Shown here: piece after piece, positions 31,340 to 40,318 of the stretch
Layout of the letters: each line of letters opens with the position of its first letter
Position numbering within the stretch: the stretch's first letter is position 1
Assembly (NCBI GenBank): GCA_947444305.1
Contig: CANEZP010000009.1
Coordinates: 1-64,000 of the forward strand
Origin: Pseudobdellovibrionaceae bacterium
Lineage (GTDB): Bacteria; Bdellovibrionota; Bdellovibrionia; Bdellovibrionales; UBA1609
Direction: 5' to 3'
DNA length: 64,000 bases
Translations under genes and position numbers: made by a program
The notes under the pieces: generated by a model
Told to the model about the DNA's origin: nothing
Seen by the model: only the letters and a program-made list of their open reading frames with translations
The model's database searches: none

Positions 31340-32500
31340 ATGCGTCGCTTTATCCGTATCGTCACTACGGTTTCGGTTCTTTTCTTGTCAGTTTCTTGTA
31401 CGAAAAATTCCGGCCAGACCCCGTCGCAAATCGCGGCCGCGCTGACCGAAATCCGGATCGGCCAGTTCGGTTCGATGACCGGTGGTGAAGCGACCTTCGG
31501 ACAATCGACCGACAAAGGCATCCGGCTCGCGATCGACGCCAAGAATGCGTCCGGCGGAATCAAGGGCAAGAAAATTGTTCTGATCACCGAAGACAATCAA
31601 GGCAAGCCGGACGAAGCTTCGGCCGTCGTAAAGAAATTGATCACGCAAGACAACGTGCTGGCCGTTCTCGGTGAAGTCGCTTCGACCCGGTCGCTCGCCG
31701 CCGCGCCGATCGCGCAAAAAAATAAAATCCCGATGATCTCTCCCAGCTCGACGAATCCGAAAGTGACGAAGGTCGGAGATTACATCTTCCGTGTTTGTTT
31801 CATCGATCCGTTCCAAGGCTCGGTGATGGCGCGTTTTGCAAACGACAATTTGAAAGTTAAGAAAGTCGCCATCCTTAAAGATTTAAAGTCGGATTACTCC
31901 TTAGGTTTAGCTGAGTTCTTCAGCGCGAAATTTAAAGAGCTCGGCGGCGAAATTGTTTCTGAACAAAACTTCCAAACCGGTGATTCGGATTTTAAAGGTC
32001 AGTTGACCCGCATCCGCTCGTCGAATCCCGACGCGCTCTTTATCCCGGCCTATTACACCGAAGTGGGATTGATCGCCCGCCAGGCTCGCCAACTCGGCAT
32101 CAAGGCCGTACTCCTTGGCGGCGACGGCTGGGACAGCCCGAAATTGTTCGAGATCGGGGAGACCGCGATCAACGGCGCTTACTTCTCAAATCATTACGCG
32201 ACCGAATCAAATAATCTCGCTACGCAAAATTTCATCAAGAACTTCAAAGCGAAGTACAATCACACGCCCGACGGATTAGCCGCCGCAGGTTACGATGCCG
32301 CGATGATCCTGATCAACGCTATCGAAACCGCGCCCGAGCTTACGCCCGAAGCGATTCGCAACCAAATCGCGGCGACGAAAAATTACGACGGCGCGACCGG
32401 CAAGATCACGATCAACGGTGAGCGCAATGCCGACAAAGATGCTTTCATCGTTAAAGTTGACGGTAAAGGCTTGAAGTTCATCACGCTGCTCGGGCCATAA
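31340..32500 (+). CDS. livK: Branched-chain amino-acid ABC transporter substrate-binding lipoprotein
   Basis: 386 residues, strong GGAGGGG ribosome-binding site. Lipobox L-S-V-S-C (lipid Cys 20), so this binding protein is membrane-tethered although the organism is diderm. Leu/Ile/Val-binding (type I periplasmic) fold: I-R-I-G-Q-F-G-S-M-T-G-G-E-A-T-F-G, G-I-K-G-K-K-I-V-L-I-T-E-D-N-Q-G-K, S-S-T-N-P-K-V-T, Y-D-A-A-M-I-L-I-N-A-I. Delivers amino acids to the LivHM permease encoded next. First gene of a five- or six-gene unit; five bases separate it from livH. Confidence 0.93.
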   Translation: MRRFIRIVTTVSVLFLSVSCTKNSGQTPSQIAAALTEIRIGQFGSMTGGEATFGQSTDKGIRLAIDAKNASGGIKGKKIVLITEDNQGKPDEASAVVKKLITQDNVLAVLGEVASTRSLAAAPIAQKNKIPMISPSSTNPKVTKVGDYIFRVCFIDPFQGSVMARFANDNLKVKKVAILKDLKSDYSLGLAEFFSAKFKELGGEIVSEQNFQTGDSDFKGQLTRIRSSNPDALFIPAYYTEVGLIARQARQLGIKAVLLGGDGWDSPKLFEIGETAINGAYFSNHYATESNNLATQNFIKNFKAKYNHTPDGLAAAGYDAAMILINAIETAPELTPEAIRNQIAATKNYDGATGKITINGERNADKDAFIVKVDGKGLKFITLLGP

Positions 32501-32504
32501 CCGC

Positions 32505-33407
32505 ATGGAAGAGTTCGTACAGCATCTTCTCAACGGCTTGAACCTCGGCGCGGTCTACGCGTTAATCGCCTTGGGCTACACGATGGTGTACGGCGTTTTG
32601 CAATTGATCAACTTTGCGCATTCCGAAGTCTACATGGTCGGTGCCTTCGCGGGCTTTTACGGCGCAAATTTCCTTCGGCTTACCGACAAACCCGGTTGGG
32701 GAGCGTTCGCGCTAACGCTTTTGATGTCCGTCGTGGTTTGTTCCGTCTTGGGTTTGTGCATCGAGCGTTTCGCCTACCGCCCCTTAAGGAATGCGCCCAA
32801 ACTTAACGCCCTGATCACCGCGATCGGAGTGTCTTTGTTTCTGCAGTTCGCGGGACAGGTAGTTTTCGGGGCGACGCCGCAGTTCTTTCCGCAAGTGCTC
32901 GAAGACCGCACGTTGTTCCAAGCGGGCGCGATCCAGATTCAGTTGTTTGACGTTACGATTCTCTCGGTGGCACTCATCGCGATGGCGGGTTTGCACTATT
33001 TAATCCAGTACACGCGTACGGGCATGGCGATCCGCGCGGTTTCATTTTCTTTCCGCTCGGCAACGCTCATGGGCATCAACGTGAACGGTGTCATCGCGGT
33101 CACTTTCATCATCGGCTCATCGTTGGCCGGCATCGCCGCGGTTTTGGTCGCGTTAAAATACCCGAAAATCGATCCGCTCATGGGCATGCTCTACGGGATG
33201 AAAGCCTTCGTTGCCGCCGTATTAGGTGGAATCGGTAACTTTCGTGGCGCGGTACTCGGCGGGATCATCATGGGTCTCAGTGAGGAAATGGTCGTCGCTT
33301 ACTTGTCTTCCTCATTGCGTGACGCTTTAGCATTCGGATTGTTAATTTTTATTTTGCTCGTCCGGCCCTCGGGTTTGCTCGGGCAAATGAAAGTCGAGAA
33401 GGTTTGA
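32505..33407 (+). CDS. livH: Branched-chain amino-acid ABC transporter permease
   Basis: 300 residues, about eight membrane segments. LivH signature: L-N-G-L-N-L-G-A-V-Y-A-L-I-A-L-G-Y-T-M-V-Y-G at the N-terminus, R-A-V-S-F-S-F-R-S-A-T-L-M-G-I-N, and F-V-A-A-V-L-G-G-I-G-N-F-R-G-A-V-L-G-G. One half of the membrane channel. Its stop overlaps the livM start by four bases. Confidence 0.94.
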   Translation: MEEFVQHLLNGLNLGAVYALIALGYTMVYGVLQLINFAHSEVYMVGAFAGFYGANFLRLTDKPGWGAFALTLLMSVVVCSVLGLCIERFAYRPLRNAPKLNALITAIGVSLFLQFAGQVVFGATPQFFPQVLEDRTLFQAGAIQIQLFDVTILSVALIAMAGLHYLIQYTRTGMAIRAVSFSFRSATLMGINVNGVIAVTFIIGSSLAGIAAVLVALKYPKIDPLMGMLYGMKAFVAAVLGGIGNFRGAVLGGIIMGLSEEMVVAYLSSSLRDALAFGLLIFILLVRPSGLLGQMKVEKV

Positions 33408-34402
33408 TGAACGATAAACCTTCGCTGACCAACAACATGTTCGTGGGATGGGTCTTCGTCATCGCGGCCGCGTTCGCCGTCGCCTTGGCCGCCATGGGGC
33501 TCAACGCTTACGTGCAACAAATTTTATTCTACATCGCGATCAACATCATGCTCGCCACTTCACTAAATTTGGTGAACGGTTTCTGCGGTCAGTTTTCGCT
33601 CGGGCACGCCGGATTCATGGCGGTCGGGGCTTACACCGGTGCGATGTTAAGTCTAAAATTCGCGCCCTTCCCGGAAAACCTAGGCATTCTAAATTTTCCG
33701 ATCTACGTGATTGCCGGTGGCCTCGCCGCGGCCGCGGCCGGTTTCTTGGTCGGTATGCCGTCGCTTCGCCTGCGCGGCGACTATCTCGCCATCGTGACTT
33801 TAGGCTTCGGTGAAATTATCCGGGTCACCGTACTCAACACCGAAGCGGTCGGTGGAGCGCGCGGGCTTTACAGCATCCCCGGTAATACCGACTTCGCGGC
33901 TTGCGTTCACGTCTATCTCTGGGCCGGCGCGACGATCTTGCTCTTGTGGCGGTTAGTCCATTCCTCTTACGGACGCGCGTTCATGAGCGTACGCGAAGAT
34001 GAAATCGCGGCCGAGTGCATGGGCATCAATACGACTTCGATCAAAGTAAAAGCCTTCATAATTTCAAGCTTCTTCGCGGGCGCGGCGGGTGCGCTCTTTG
34101 CGCAGACCACGAACTCTCTCAATCCCGCAACGTTCACGTTCGTAAAATCGGTCGACGTTGTGATCATGGTTGTCCTCGGGGGCATGGGCTCGCTTAGCGG
34201 TTCGGTCGTCGGGGCGATCCTCGTGACGATTTTGCCCGAAGCGCTAAGGCCGCTGCAGGCTTACACCGGCGGCGTCGATCTGCGCATGGTGATTTATTCG
34301 CTCGCTTTAATCCTGCTGATGATTTTGCGCCCGCAAGGTTTATTCGGTTCGCGTGAATGGGTGCAGTTCAGATTCCGGAGGCCGCGTGCTACTGGAAGTT
34401 AA
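33404..34402 (+). CDS. livM: Branched-chain amino-acid ABC transporter permease
   Basis: 332 residues, about nine membrane segments. LivM signature: L-N-L-V-N-G-F-C-G-Q-F-S-L-G-H-A-G-F-M-A, L-R-G-D-Y-L-A-I-V-T-L-G-F-G-E-I, V-R-E-D-E-I-A-A-E-C-M-G-I-N (EAA-type loop contacting the ATPase), and M-V-V-L-G-G-M-G-S-L-S-G. Pairs with LivH. Overlaps livH by four bases and the ATPase gene livG by 17. Confidence 0.94.
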   Translation: MMNDKPSLTNNMFVGWVFVIAAAFAVALAAMGLNAYVQQILFYIAINIMLATSLNLVNGFCGQFSLGHAGFMAVGAYTGAMLSLKFAPFPENLGILNFPIYVIAGGLAAAAAGFLVGMPSLRLRGDYLAIVTLGFGEIIRVTVLNTEAVGGARGLYSIPGNTDFAACVHVYLWAGATILLLWRLVHSSYGRAFMSVREDEIAAECMGINTTSIKVKAFIISSFFAGAAGALFAQTTNSLNPATFTFVKSVDVVIMVVLGGMGSLSGSVVGAILVTILPEALRPLQAYTGGVDLRMVIYSLALILLMILRPQGLFGSREWVQFRFRRPRATGS

Positions 34403-35156
34403 GAACGTCAGTATTCAATTCGGCGGCCTGAAAGTGATCGAAGGCCTAAACGTAAGCATGAAACCGGGCGAACTCGTCGGGCTCATCGGTCCGAACGGCG
34501 CGGGGAAAACCACGGCGTTCAATTTGATTTCCGGAATTTATAAACCGACCGCCGGCGAGATTCTGTTTGGCGGTGAGAACGTCGGGCAGCTTAAAGCTTA
34601 CCAGGTTGCACGCAAAGGTATCATTCGCACGTTCCAAAACATCCGTTTGTTCCCGACGATGTCGGTACTAGATAACATTTTGGTGACGATGCATATGGGT
34701 TGCCGTTACTCGATGGCGCACGCTTTTTTGAAATCACCGCGCTTCTTCGCGGTCGAAAAGGATTTTCGCAAAGATGCGATGGCCCTGCTCGAAATCTTTA
34801 ATCTGCAGGGTTTGTACAACCACGAAGCCGGTTCACTACCGTATGGTCTCCAACGAAAAATCGAGATCGTACGTGCCCTCGCGGGACATCCTAAGCTTAT
34901 GCTGCTCGACGAGCCCGCGGCCGGCATGAATCACGCCGAGACCGAAGAACTCATGGGGTTGATTCAAAAGATTCGCGCCGAGTTCAACATGGCGGTTCTT
35001 CTTATCGAGCACGACATGAAGTTGGTCATGGGAATTTGCGAGCGCATCATCGTGCTCGATCACGGCCAGTGCATCGCCGAGGGCAAACCCGAAGCCATTC
35101 AAAATAATCCCAAGGTCATCGAAGCGTACCTCGGTGTAGAGGACACTTCGGCATGA
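34386..35156 (+). CDS. livG: Branched-chain amino-acid ABC transporter ATPase
   Basis: 256 residues. GTG 34386 is chosen since GGAGG lies four bases upstream and the product then begins L-L-E-V-K-N-V as in the family; a GTG at 34353 is in frame but adds a foreign leader. Walker A G-P-N-G-A-G-K-T-T, signature region L-P-Y-G-L-Q-R-K-I-E-I-V-R-A-L-A (LSGGQ-equivalent of LivG), Walker B L-M-L-L-D-E-P-A-A-G-M-N, and H-loop L-I-E-H-D-M. Powers transport. Overlaps livF by four bases. Confidence 0.95.
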   Translation: MLLEVKNVSIQFGGLKVIEGLNVSMKPGELVGLIGPNGAGKTTAFNLISGIYKPTAGEILFGGENVGQLKAYQVARKGIIRTFQNIRLFPTMSVLDNILVTMHMGCRYSMAHAFLKSPRFFAVEKDFRKDAMALLEIFNLQGLYNHEAGSLPYGLQRKIEIVRALAGHPKLMLLDEPAAGMNHAETEELMGLIQKIRAEFNMAVLLIEHDMKLVMGICERIIVLDHGQCIAEGKPEAIQNNPKVIEAYLGVEDTSA

Positions 35157-35869
35157 GCGCACCGGTCCTATCGGTTAAAAATTTAAAAGTGAACTACGGC
35201 GCGATCGAAGCGGTCAAAGGCATTTCGTTCGAAGTTTTCGCCGGGGAAGTCGTCTCGCTGATCGGCGCCAACGGCGCGGGTAAGACGACAACCCTGCGTG
35301 CGGTCTCGAGACTCCTGCCCAGCGAAGGCGAGATTTTACTCAACGGTAAAGACATCACCGGGACGGCACCTCACAAACTCATCGATGAAGGTTTGGTTCA
35401 CTCGCCGGAGGGCCGCGGAATCTTCCTAAACATGACCGTCGAAGAAAATTTAAAGTTGGGTGCCTTTCGCCGCAAGGACCTGAAGGATCTCGAAAGCGAG
35501 ATGAACGCTTGTTTCGATATGTTTCCGCGTTTGAAGGAGCGTCTCAGAGCTTCGGCCGGAACTTTATCCGGCGGCGAGCAACAAATGCTTTCGATTAGCC
35601 GGGCGCTCCTTTCCAAACCAAAAGTTCTGATTCTCGACGAACCTTCGCTGGGGCTCGCGCCCCGAATCGTTCAACAAATTTTCCAAATCATTCAAACGCT
35701 GAATAAACAAGGCATGACCATTTTGCTGGTCGAGCAGAACGCGCGCATGGCCTTGAAAGTCAGTCACCGCGCCTACGTTTTAGAAACCGGCAAAGTGCGT
35801 TTGAGCGGTGAGGGCCGTGCGCTCCTCGCGAATCCTGAAATACAAGCCGCATACCTAGGGGTCACATGA
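35153..35869 (+). CDS. livF: Branched-chain amino-acid ABC transporter ATPase
   Basis: 238 residues. Walker A G-A-N-G-A-G-K-T-T, Q-loop region S-P-E-G-R-G-I-F, signature L-S-G-G-E-Q-Q-M-L-S-I-S-R-A-L, Walker B V-L-I-L-D-E-P-S-L-G-L-A-P, and V-E-Q-N in place of the usual H-loop histidine context, all typical of LivF. It completes the heterodimeric ATPase with LivG. It overlaps both neighbours by four bases, including the unknown exported protein gene that follows. Confidence 0.95.
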   Translation: MSAPVLSVKNLKVNYGAIEAVKGISFEVFAGEVVSLIGANGAGKTTTLRAVSRLLPSEGEILLNGKDITGTAPHKLIDEGLVHSPEGRGIFLNMTVEENLKLGAFRRKDLKDLESEMNACFDMFPRLKERLRASAGTLSGGEQQMLSISRALLSKPKVLILDEPSLGLAPRIVQQIFQIIQTLNKQGMTILLVEQNARMALKVSHRAYVLETGKVRLSGEGRALLANPEIQAAYLGVT

Positions 35870-36630
35870 AAAATCCGCTTATGATCTCGTTTAAGGCCGT
35901 TGCGATCATTCTGTGCGCCGGAGCGCTGTTGCCCGTGTTTGCGCAATGTCCGGGCGAAGATCCCGAACCCGCGATGACGGTCAAAACCAGCAACGGCACC
36001 ACGCTCTTTGTCTGCGGTTTTGAAGATCGAGACGTCGCCGGTTCGAAAGGCAAACGCGCCTTCTCGGATTTCGCGGTTTATTACGAATTAAGCGCGAAGG
36101 AAGAGGCGGGCGAAAAGATCGCGCCGCCGCCGCCGATCCCCCCCGCCGGGGCGCCGGCCAAGCCCGCGAAAGGTGCGCCGCCAAACTCGGCCGCCGCCGT
36201 CCCCGCAACGGTTTTCGATTCGTTAAAAGCGTTCGCGAGCACGCCCAACGAAACCTATTGGATCAAGCAAATTCCCGGCAAAGGCTTAGAGCTTGAAGAA
36301 CTCTGGTTCTTCTCGGAAAAGCCGACCCCCGCGCTAAGGCAAGAAATAACCTGCACCGCCGATACCTGTTCGGCATCGCCGCAAAAATGCATTTTGAAAA
36401 TGAAGGCGAATTCTTTCCCGAAGGCCTTGCCCGAGTTTCGTAAACGAAGCGCTGCGGGAAGTCTGAAAGACGACGGCGAAGAATTGATTGATCAAATCTT
36501 TGCGCAAGCGTTTTTGGGCGACGCCGCGGCGATCGAATTCTACAAAGCTCAACCGGCCAACCTCGATCCCGCGTTGATCGAGGCGTTCACGACGAACAAA
36601 AAAAAGTTAGAGACCGGCTGTCAGCGCTAG
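35866..36630 (+). CDS. Exported protein of unknown function coupled to liv operon
   Basis: 254 residues. Signal peptide (SFKAVAIILCAGALLPVFAQ), then a Cys-containing N-terminal domain (C-P-G-E-D-P; L-F-V-C-G-F-E-D-R-D), a Pro/Ala-rich linker (P-P-P-P-I-P-P-A-G-A-P) and a C-terminal domain with three closely spaced cysteines (E-I-T-C-T-A-D-T-C-S-A-S-P-Q-K-C). No family recognised. The ATG overlaps the livF stop (ATGA), so it is translated with the transporter and may be an accessory of amino-acid uptake or simply the last gene of the transcript. Its stop overlaps the convergent carboxypeptidase stop within CTAG (36627-36630). Confidence 0.8.
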   Translation: MKNPLMISFKAVAIILCAGALLPVFAQCPGEDPEPAMTVKTSNGTTLFVCGFEDRDVAGSKGKRAFSDFAVYYELSAKEEAGEKIAPPPPIPPAGAPAKPAKGAPPNSAAAVPATVFDSLKAFASTPNETYWIKQIPGKGLELEELWFFSEKPTPALRQEITCTADTCSASPQKCILKMKANSFPKALPEFRKRSAAGSLKDDGEELIDQIFAQAFLGDAAAIEFYKAQPANLDPALIEAFTTNKKKLETGCQR

Positions 36631-38108
36631 AGGTAGCGCGCCCGCAGGTGCGCTTTGAAGGCCGAAGCGCTCAAAGGCCCGGCCGCGGCCGCCACCGTTT
36701 CCATCGTATGAACCTTGGTGCCCTGACTCCAAATATTTTTGTTTAGCCAGCCACGCACGGTTTCGAAGTGCCCCGCCGCGATATCGTTGCGTACGCCCGG
36801 CAGCTCCGTTTGCATTTTTGCGAACAGTTGCGCCGCGATCACCGCGCCGAAAGTATAGGCGGGGAAGTAACCGAAGGCCCCCGACGGCCAGTGGACGTCC
36901 TGCATGCAACCATCCTTGTCGTTCCCGAGCGTAGACAATCCCAAATAGGATTTCATTTTCTCGTTCCAAACGCCCGGTAGCTCGGCAAGTGGCCAGCGGT
37001 CTTCCATCAAGTCACGCTCGATCTCGAAACGCAAAATGATGTGCGCCGGGTAGGTCACCTCGTCGGCGTCGACGCGGATGTAGCCGGGCTTCACGCGTGA
37101 GACAAGTTTCACGAGATTCTCCGTCTCAAGCGATTCGGGGTTCTTCACGAACGGCGCCATATGTTTTCGGATCAAGGGAGCGGCGAAGGTCAAGAATTCG
37201 TGCGAACGGCAAACCTGCATTTCCATGAACAAACTTTGCGATTCGTGCACGGACATCCCACACGCGGCACCTACCGGTTGGGTCAGCCACTCTTCGGGCA
37301 GGTGTTGTTCGTAAAGTGCGTGACCGGTTTCGTGCAACACGCCCATCAACGACGAGACAAACTCGCCTTCGTTATAGCGGGTGGTGATCCGCACGTCGCG
37401 CGGGTTGCCGCCGCAAAAAGGGTGGTGGCTTTCGTCTAGCCGGCCGTTCTTAAACGAAAAGCCGACCGCGGCCATGAGCTCAAGGCCTAACGCCTTTTGC
37501 GCAGCCATCGGGAACACGCCCTCCGGCTGCAAGCATGTCTCATTGGCTTGTTTAGCCACCACGTCTTGAATCATACCGGGTAAAAACGATTTCAATTCAC
37601 CGAACAGGGAGTCGACCGCGCCGGTGGATAACCCTGGGGAAAACTGGGATAACGCCGTATCGTAGGCGCTCAATCCATTATGTTTGCGCAATTCGGCGGT
37701 TGTTTGGCGCGTAAGATCTAAAACTTCCTGCAAGTAGGGCAGGAACGCCTTCCAATTATTTTCGCCACGAAGTTTGCGCCACTGCTGTTCACAGTTCATG
37801 CGCGCGACGGTGGCCCTTTGGTTTAGCTCGGCGGGGACCGCGGTGTTCTCGATAAAGATACGGCGCATTTCGCGGAGGTTAGCGGTCTGCCATTCGCCTT
37901 CGGTTTCGGCGCCGGCGATCCACTCGCCGACTTCCGGGCTGCTGACCAAATTCTGTATGACCACGCCGAGCTCGGCCATGGCGTCGTTACGGTAAGGGCT
38001 TGCGCCCTCGGGCATGACCACGGCTTCGTCCCAGCCGATGATCGAGCGAACATCGCTCAAGCGGTTGATCTGACGAAAGCGGGCTTCGAGTCTTTGATAG
38101 TTTGTCAT
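36627..38108 (-). CDS. M32 family carboxypeptidase (Taq/Pfu type)
   Basis: 493 residues from ATG 38108 (a start 36 bases upstream is in frame but adds a non-family leader). M32 signature: G-V-L-H-E-T-G-H-A-L-Y-E-Q (HExxH zinc site), D-V-R-I-T-T-R-Y, E-S-Q-S-L-F-M-E-M-Q-V (third ligand Glu), R-V-D-A-D-E-V-T-Y-P-A-H-I-I-L-R-F-E, and G-A-F-G-Y-F-P-A-Y-T-F-G. Cytoplasmic zinc carboxypeptidase releasing C-terminal residues from peptides; the length is typical (~500). It faces the liv operon and probably helps recycle peptides. Confidence 0.95.
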   Translation of the reverse strand: MTNYQRLEARFRQINRLSDVRSIIGWDEAVVMPEGASPYRNDAMAELGVVIQNLVSSPEVGEWIAGAETEGEWQTANLREMRRIFIENTAVPAELNQRATVARMNCEQQWRKLRGENNWKAFLPYLQEVLDLTRQTTAELRKHNGLSAYDTALSQFSPGLSTGAVDSLFGELKSFLPGMIQDVVAKQANETCLQPEGVFPMAAQKALGLELMAAVGFSFKNGRLDESHHPFCGGNPRDVRITTRYNEGEFVSSLMGVLHETGHALYEQHLPEEWLTQPVGAACGMSVHESQSLFMEMQVCRSHEFLTFAAPLIRKHMAPFVKNPESLETENLVKLVSRVKPGYIRVDADEVTYPAHIILRFEIERDLMEDRWPLAELPGVWNEKMKSYLGLSTLGNDKDGCMQDVHWPSGAFGYFPAYTFGAVIAAQLFAKMQTELPGVRNDIAAGHFETVRGWLNKNIWSQGTKVHTMETVAAAAGPLSASAFKAHLRARYL

Positions 38109-38150
38109 GCCCAGCTCATACCGTAGCGGTTGGAACAATTGCAAAGGAAA

Positions 38151-38240
38151 GTGACAAGCAAGGTCACCGGTCGGGCACGTACATGGATGTTGATCGCCGC
38201 GGTTATTTTTCTCGGTCTCGCGGCGGGGGTATCGGCGTAA
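38151..38240 (+). CDS. Possible 29-residue single-span membrane peptide
   Basis: GTG 38151 preceded by AAAGGAAA opens a short frame: a basic N-terminus (T-S-K-V-T-G-R-A-R-T-W) followed by a hydrophobic stretch M-L-I-A-A-V-I-F-L-G-L-A-A-G-V-S-A and a stop. The make-up is that of a small membrane peptide, and it fills an otherwise empty 166-bp gap between minus-strand genes. The ribosome-binding site is closer to the start than usual, and a frame this short can arise by chance. Confidence 0.3.
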   Translation: MTSKVTGRARTWMLIAAVIFLGLAAGVSA

Positions 38241-38274
38241 GCGGCGTCGGTTCGCCCGAGCCTGAACCTTAATC

Positions 38275-39402
38275 TTAGCTCGAAGCCCCGCGCACGTTCA
38301 CGAGCGCCGGTTCGGAAACTCCCGGTACGTGCTTCTTCATTTTTGACTTCGGGCCCTTGTGGCCGGCCAGCCCCAAAATCTTGACCGGTTTGTTCGCCTT
38401 CGCCGATTCATGAATGGCGCGGATGATTTTCACGTCGTTCATTCCTTCAAGCGCACCGGGTTCGGGCGTTTTCTCTTTCAAAATACAATCGGAGAAATAA
38501 AGGATCTCCGGGCCGAACTGATCGGCCTTTGGGTATTTCTTCGCCTTAACAATTTCGCCGTTGCGGCGAAAGGTCAGTTTTCGGGCGGTCGTGTATTCGA
38601 ACGCATTTTCTAAAAGCAAAGAGCCCTTCGTGCCGTAAAGCTGAAACGCCGAGGCCCGGTCGGTGCCGAAGCTGCAATTGAAGTTTGCGAATTGTTCATT
38701 CGGAAATTTCATAAGCACCGATACCGTTTCGGGCACTTCTTTGAAGCGCGGATCCCCGGGGCGGCGGGCGGCGTAGGCAAATACTTCTAGCGGCTCGGCC
38801 TGAAAAAGCGTGCGTGCGGAATTGATGCAGTAAATTCCGATATCTCCGACCGGACCACCATCGGTTGCACTTTTCAAACGAATGTTATCGGGATCGGTAA
38901 TTTGGTACGAGAATTCGGCCGAATAATAGCGCAGGTCTCCAAGTTTGCCTTTCTTCACCATCTTGAGCGCATCGAGGTTCGCCTCCTCAAAATGCAGACG
39001 GTAAGCCGTCATGAAACGCCGGTTATTTTTTTTCGCAGCTTGGTCGATGCGCAAACAATTTTCGGCATTTTCGGCGAGGGGTTTTTCGCAAAGAACGTGC
39101 AATCCCGCTTCGAGTGCCCTTATTGAATATTCCGCGTGGAGGTGATTGGGTAAGCAAATGTAGAGTGCGTCGGCGACGCCGGCCTTCAGCAACTCGTCGT
39201 ATTGTTCGTAGGAGTAAACCGCCGAGGCCTCAACGTTATACTTTTTGGCTACTTTGCGTGCTTTTTTAGGATCTCCGGTCACCAAGGCGGTGAGTACCGA
39301 ATTCCGTTTCGCTCCCTTAAACGCGGGGAGTGCCGCGACCTGCGCGATGTGTCCCAACCCGACGACGGCGTAACGTACCAATCCAGATTCTTTTTGTTTC
39401 AC
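38275..39402 (-). CDS. Gfo/Idh/MocA family NAD(P)-dependent oxidoreductase
   Basis: 375 residues. GTG 39402 is chosen because GGGAGG lies upstream and the Rossmann fold then starts near residue 9; the open frame runs on for another 61 codons of doubtful coding. Motifs: Y-A-V-V-G-L-G-H-I-A-Q-V-A-A-L-P (dinucleotide binding), C-L-P-N-H-L-H-A-E-Y-S, C-E-K-P-L-A-E (catalytic Lys), and D-I-G-I-Y-C-I-N-S-A-R-T (family G-x-x-x-D-x-x-x-H/N region). Related to glucose-fructose oxidoreductases and sugar dehydrogenases. Substrate not predictable. A Lys-rich C-terminal tail follows the domain. Monocistronic. Confidence 0.88.
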   Translation of the reverse strand: MKQKESGLVRYAVVGLGHIAQVAALPAFKGAKRNSVLTALVTGDPKKARKVAKKYNVEASAVYSYEQYDELLKAGVADALYICLPNHLHAEYSIRALEAGLHVLCEKPLAENAENCLRIDQAAKKNNRRFMTAYRLHFEEANLDALKMVKKGKLGDLRYYSAEFSYQITDPDNIRLKSATDGGPVGDIGIYCINSARTLFQAEPLEVFAYAARRPGDPRFKEVPETVSVLMKFPNEQFANFNCSFGTDRASAFQLYGTKGSLLLENAFEYTTARKLTFRRNGEIVKAKKYPKADQFGPEILYFSDCILKEKTPEPGALEGMNDVKIIRAIHESAKANKPVKILGLAGHKGPKSKMKKHVPGVSEPALVNVRGASS

Positions 39403-39605
39403 AAGAATACCTCCCGGCTCAAGCCGGTCTAAATAAGCAAAGGCAGGACCACGGTGCAGGGTTGTTCGGCTCGGTCGGCTTACGCATTTGAGAAAAATTG
39501 CCCCGGTAAACGAGGGATTCTCGCCTCTTGTTCCGGGCTTACGGGCTCCGCCGCCCTTCACCGCCGTGGCACCCGCATTGCTCAATGAGAGTGCAGGAGG
39601 TCTAT

Positions 39606-39788
39606 ATGCTAAGAGCCGCGATTGGATTACTCACGTTGGTGGGTCTCGCTTACCTCCTCATGTTTGCGGGACAACTTGAGCGAACGATCGAGATCGGCCG
39701 CATACTTTTTGTTCTATCCCTAGTCGTCGCGGTCATCGCGACCTCCATTCGGGTGATCAGCGACAATTCACCGGATGAAATCATATGA
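39606..39788 (+). CDS. Small two-span membrane protein
   Basis: 60 residues from ATG 39606 with AGGAGG upstream; earlier in-frame starts lack a ribosome-binding site. Two hydrophobic segments (A-I-G-L-L-T-L-V-G-L-A-Y-L-L-M-F and I-L-F-V-L-S-L-V-V-A-V-I-A-T-S-I) and a short acidic tail. It resembles the DUF1328-type small membrane proteins in size and layout, though I am not sure of the family. Its stop overlaps the hemerythrin gene start by four bases, so the two are made together; it may anchor or localise the hemerythrin (inference). Confidence 0.75.
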   Translation: MLRAAIGLLTLVGLAYLLMFAGQLERTIEIGRILFVLSLVVAVIATSIRVISDNSPDEII

Positions 39789-40309
39789 AAAATCTTTTGT
39801 TTGAATCGTTAGAAAAAGACCATCAAATCATTCGCGAACGGATGGCCGAGCTTAAGGCTCTCGTCAACCGGGCCCGCCCCGATGAAGAGCGATGTCTCGA
39901 ACTCTTTCGCATCTTAAAGGCCACCGTGGTGGCCCATGCTAAAGCCGAAGAATTCGTGCTCTACGCCGTCGTCGAAGAGCCGCACAACGCTCCCGAGAAA
40001 GAGCTTCAGCATTTCGCCTACGAAGGCTACGAAGAGCATGACCTTATCGACTTCTTAATGAAGGAGATGGGAACGTCCGAGGAAATCACCTTACAATGGC
40101 GCGCTCAACTTAACGTCTTAGGTGAAATGCTTGAACATCACTTAAGTGATGAAGAGGAAGATTTTTTTCCGAAGATCAGTGTTTTGTTGCCCGAAAAGGC
40201 CGCGATGGAACTGGGCGAGGCTTACGCGAAAGAAAGAGACATCATTTTCGCTAAGAAAACCGGAACGAGGCCCGCGGTTTCGCTGGCCCCATCCCTTCAA
40301 CATCATTAG
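39785..40309 (+). CDS. Hemerythrin HHE-domain protein
   Basis: 174 residues. HHE cation-binding four-helix bundle: L-E-K-D-H-Q-I-I-R-E-R-M, A-T-V-V-A-H-A-K-A-E-E-F-V-L-Y, Y-E-G-Y-E-E-H-D-L-I-D-F-L-M, and L-G-E-M-L-E-H-H-L-S-D-E-E-E-D-F-F-P-K, giving His and Glu ligands for a di-iron site. Such proteins bind O2 or NO, or act in redox stress sensing. Cytoplasmic, no signal. Translationally coupled to the small membrane protein upstream. Confidence 0.88.
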   Translation: MKNLLFESLEKDHQIIRERMAELKALVNRARPDEERCLELFRILKATVVAHAKAEEFVLYAVVEEPHNAPEKELQHFAYEGYEEHDLIDFLMKEMGTSEEITLQWRAQLNVLGEMLEHHLSDEEEDFFPKISVLLPEKAAMELGEAYAKERDIIFAKKTGTRPAVSLAPSLQHH

Positions 40310-40318
40310 TTCAAAATA

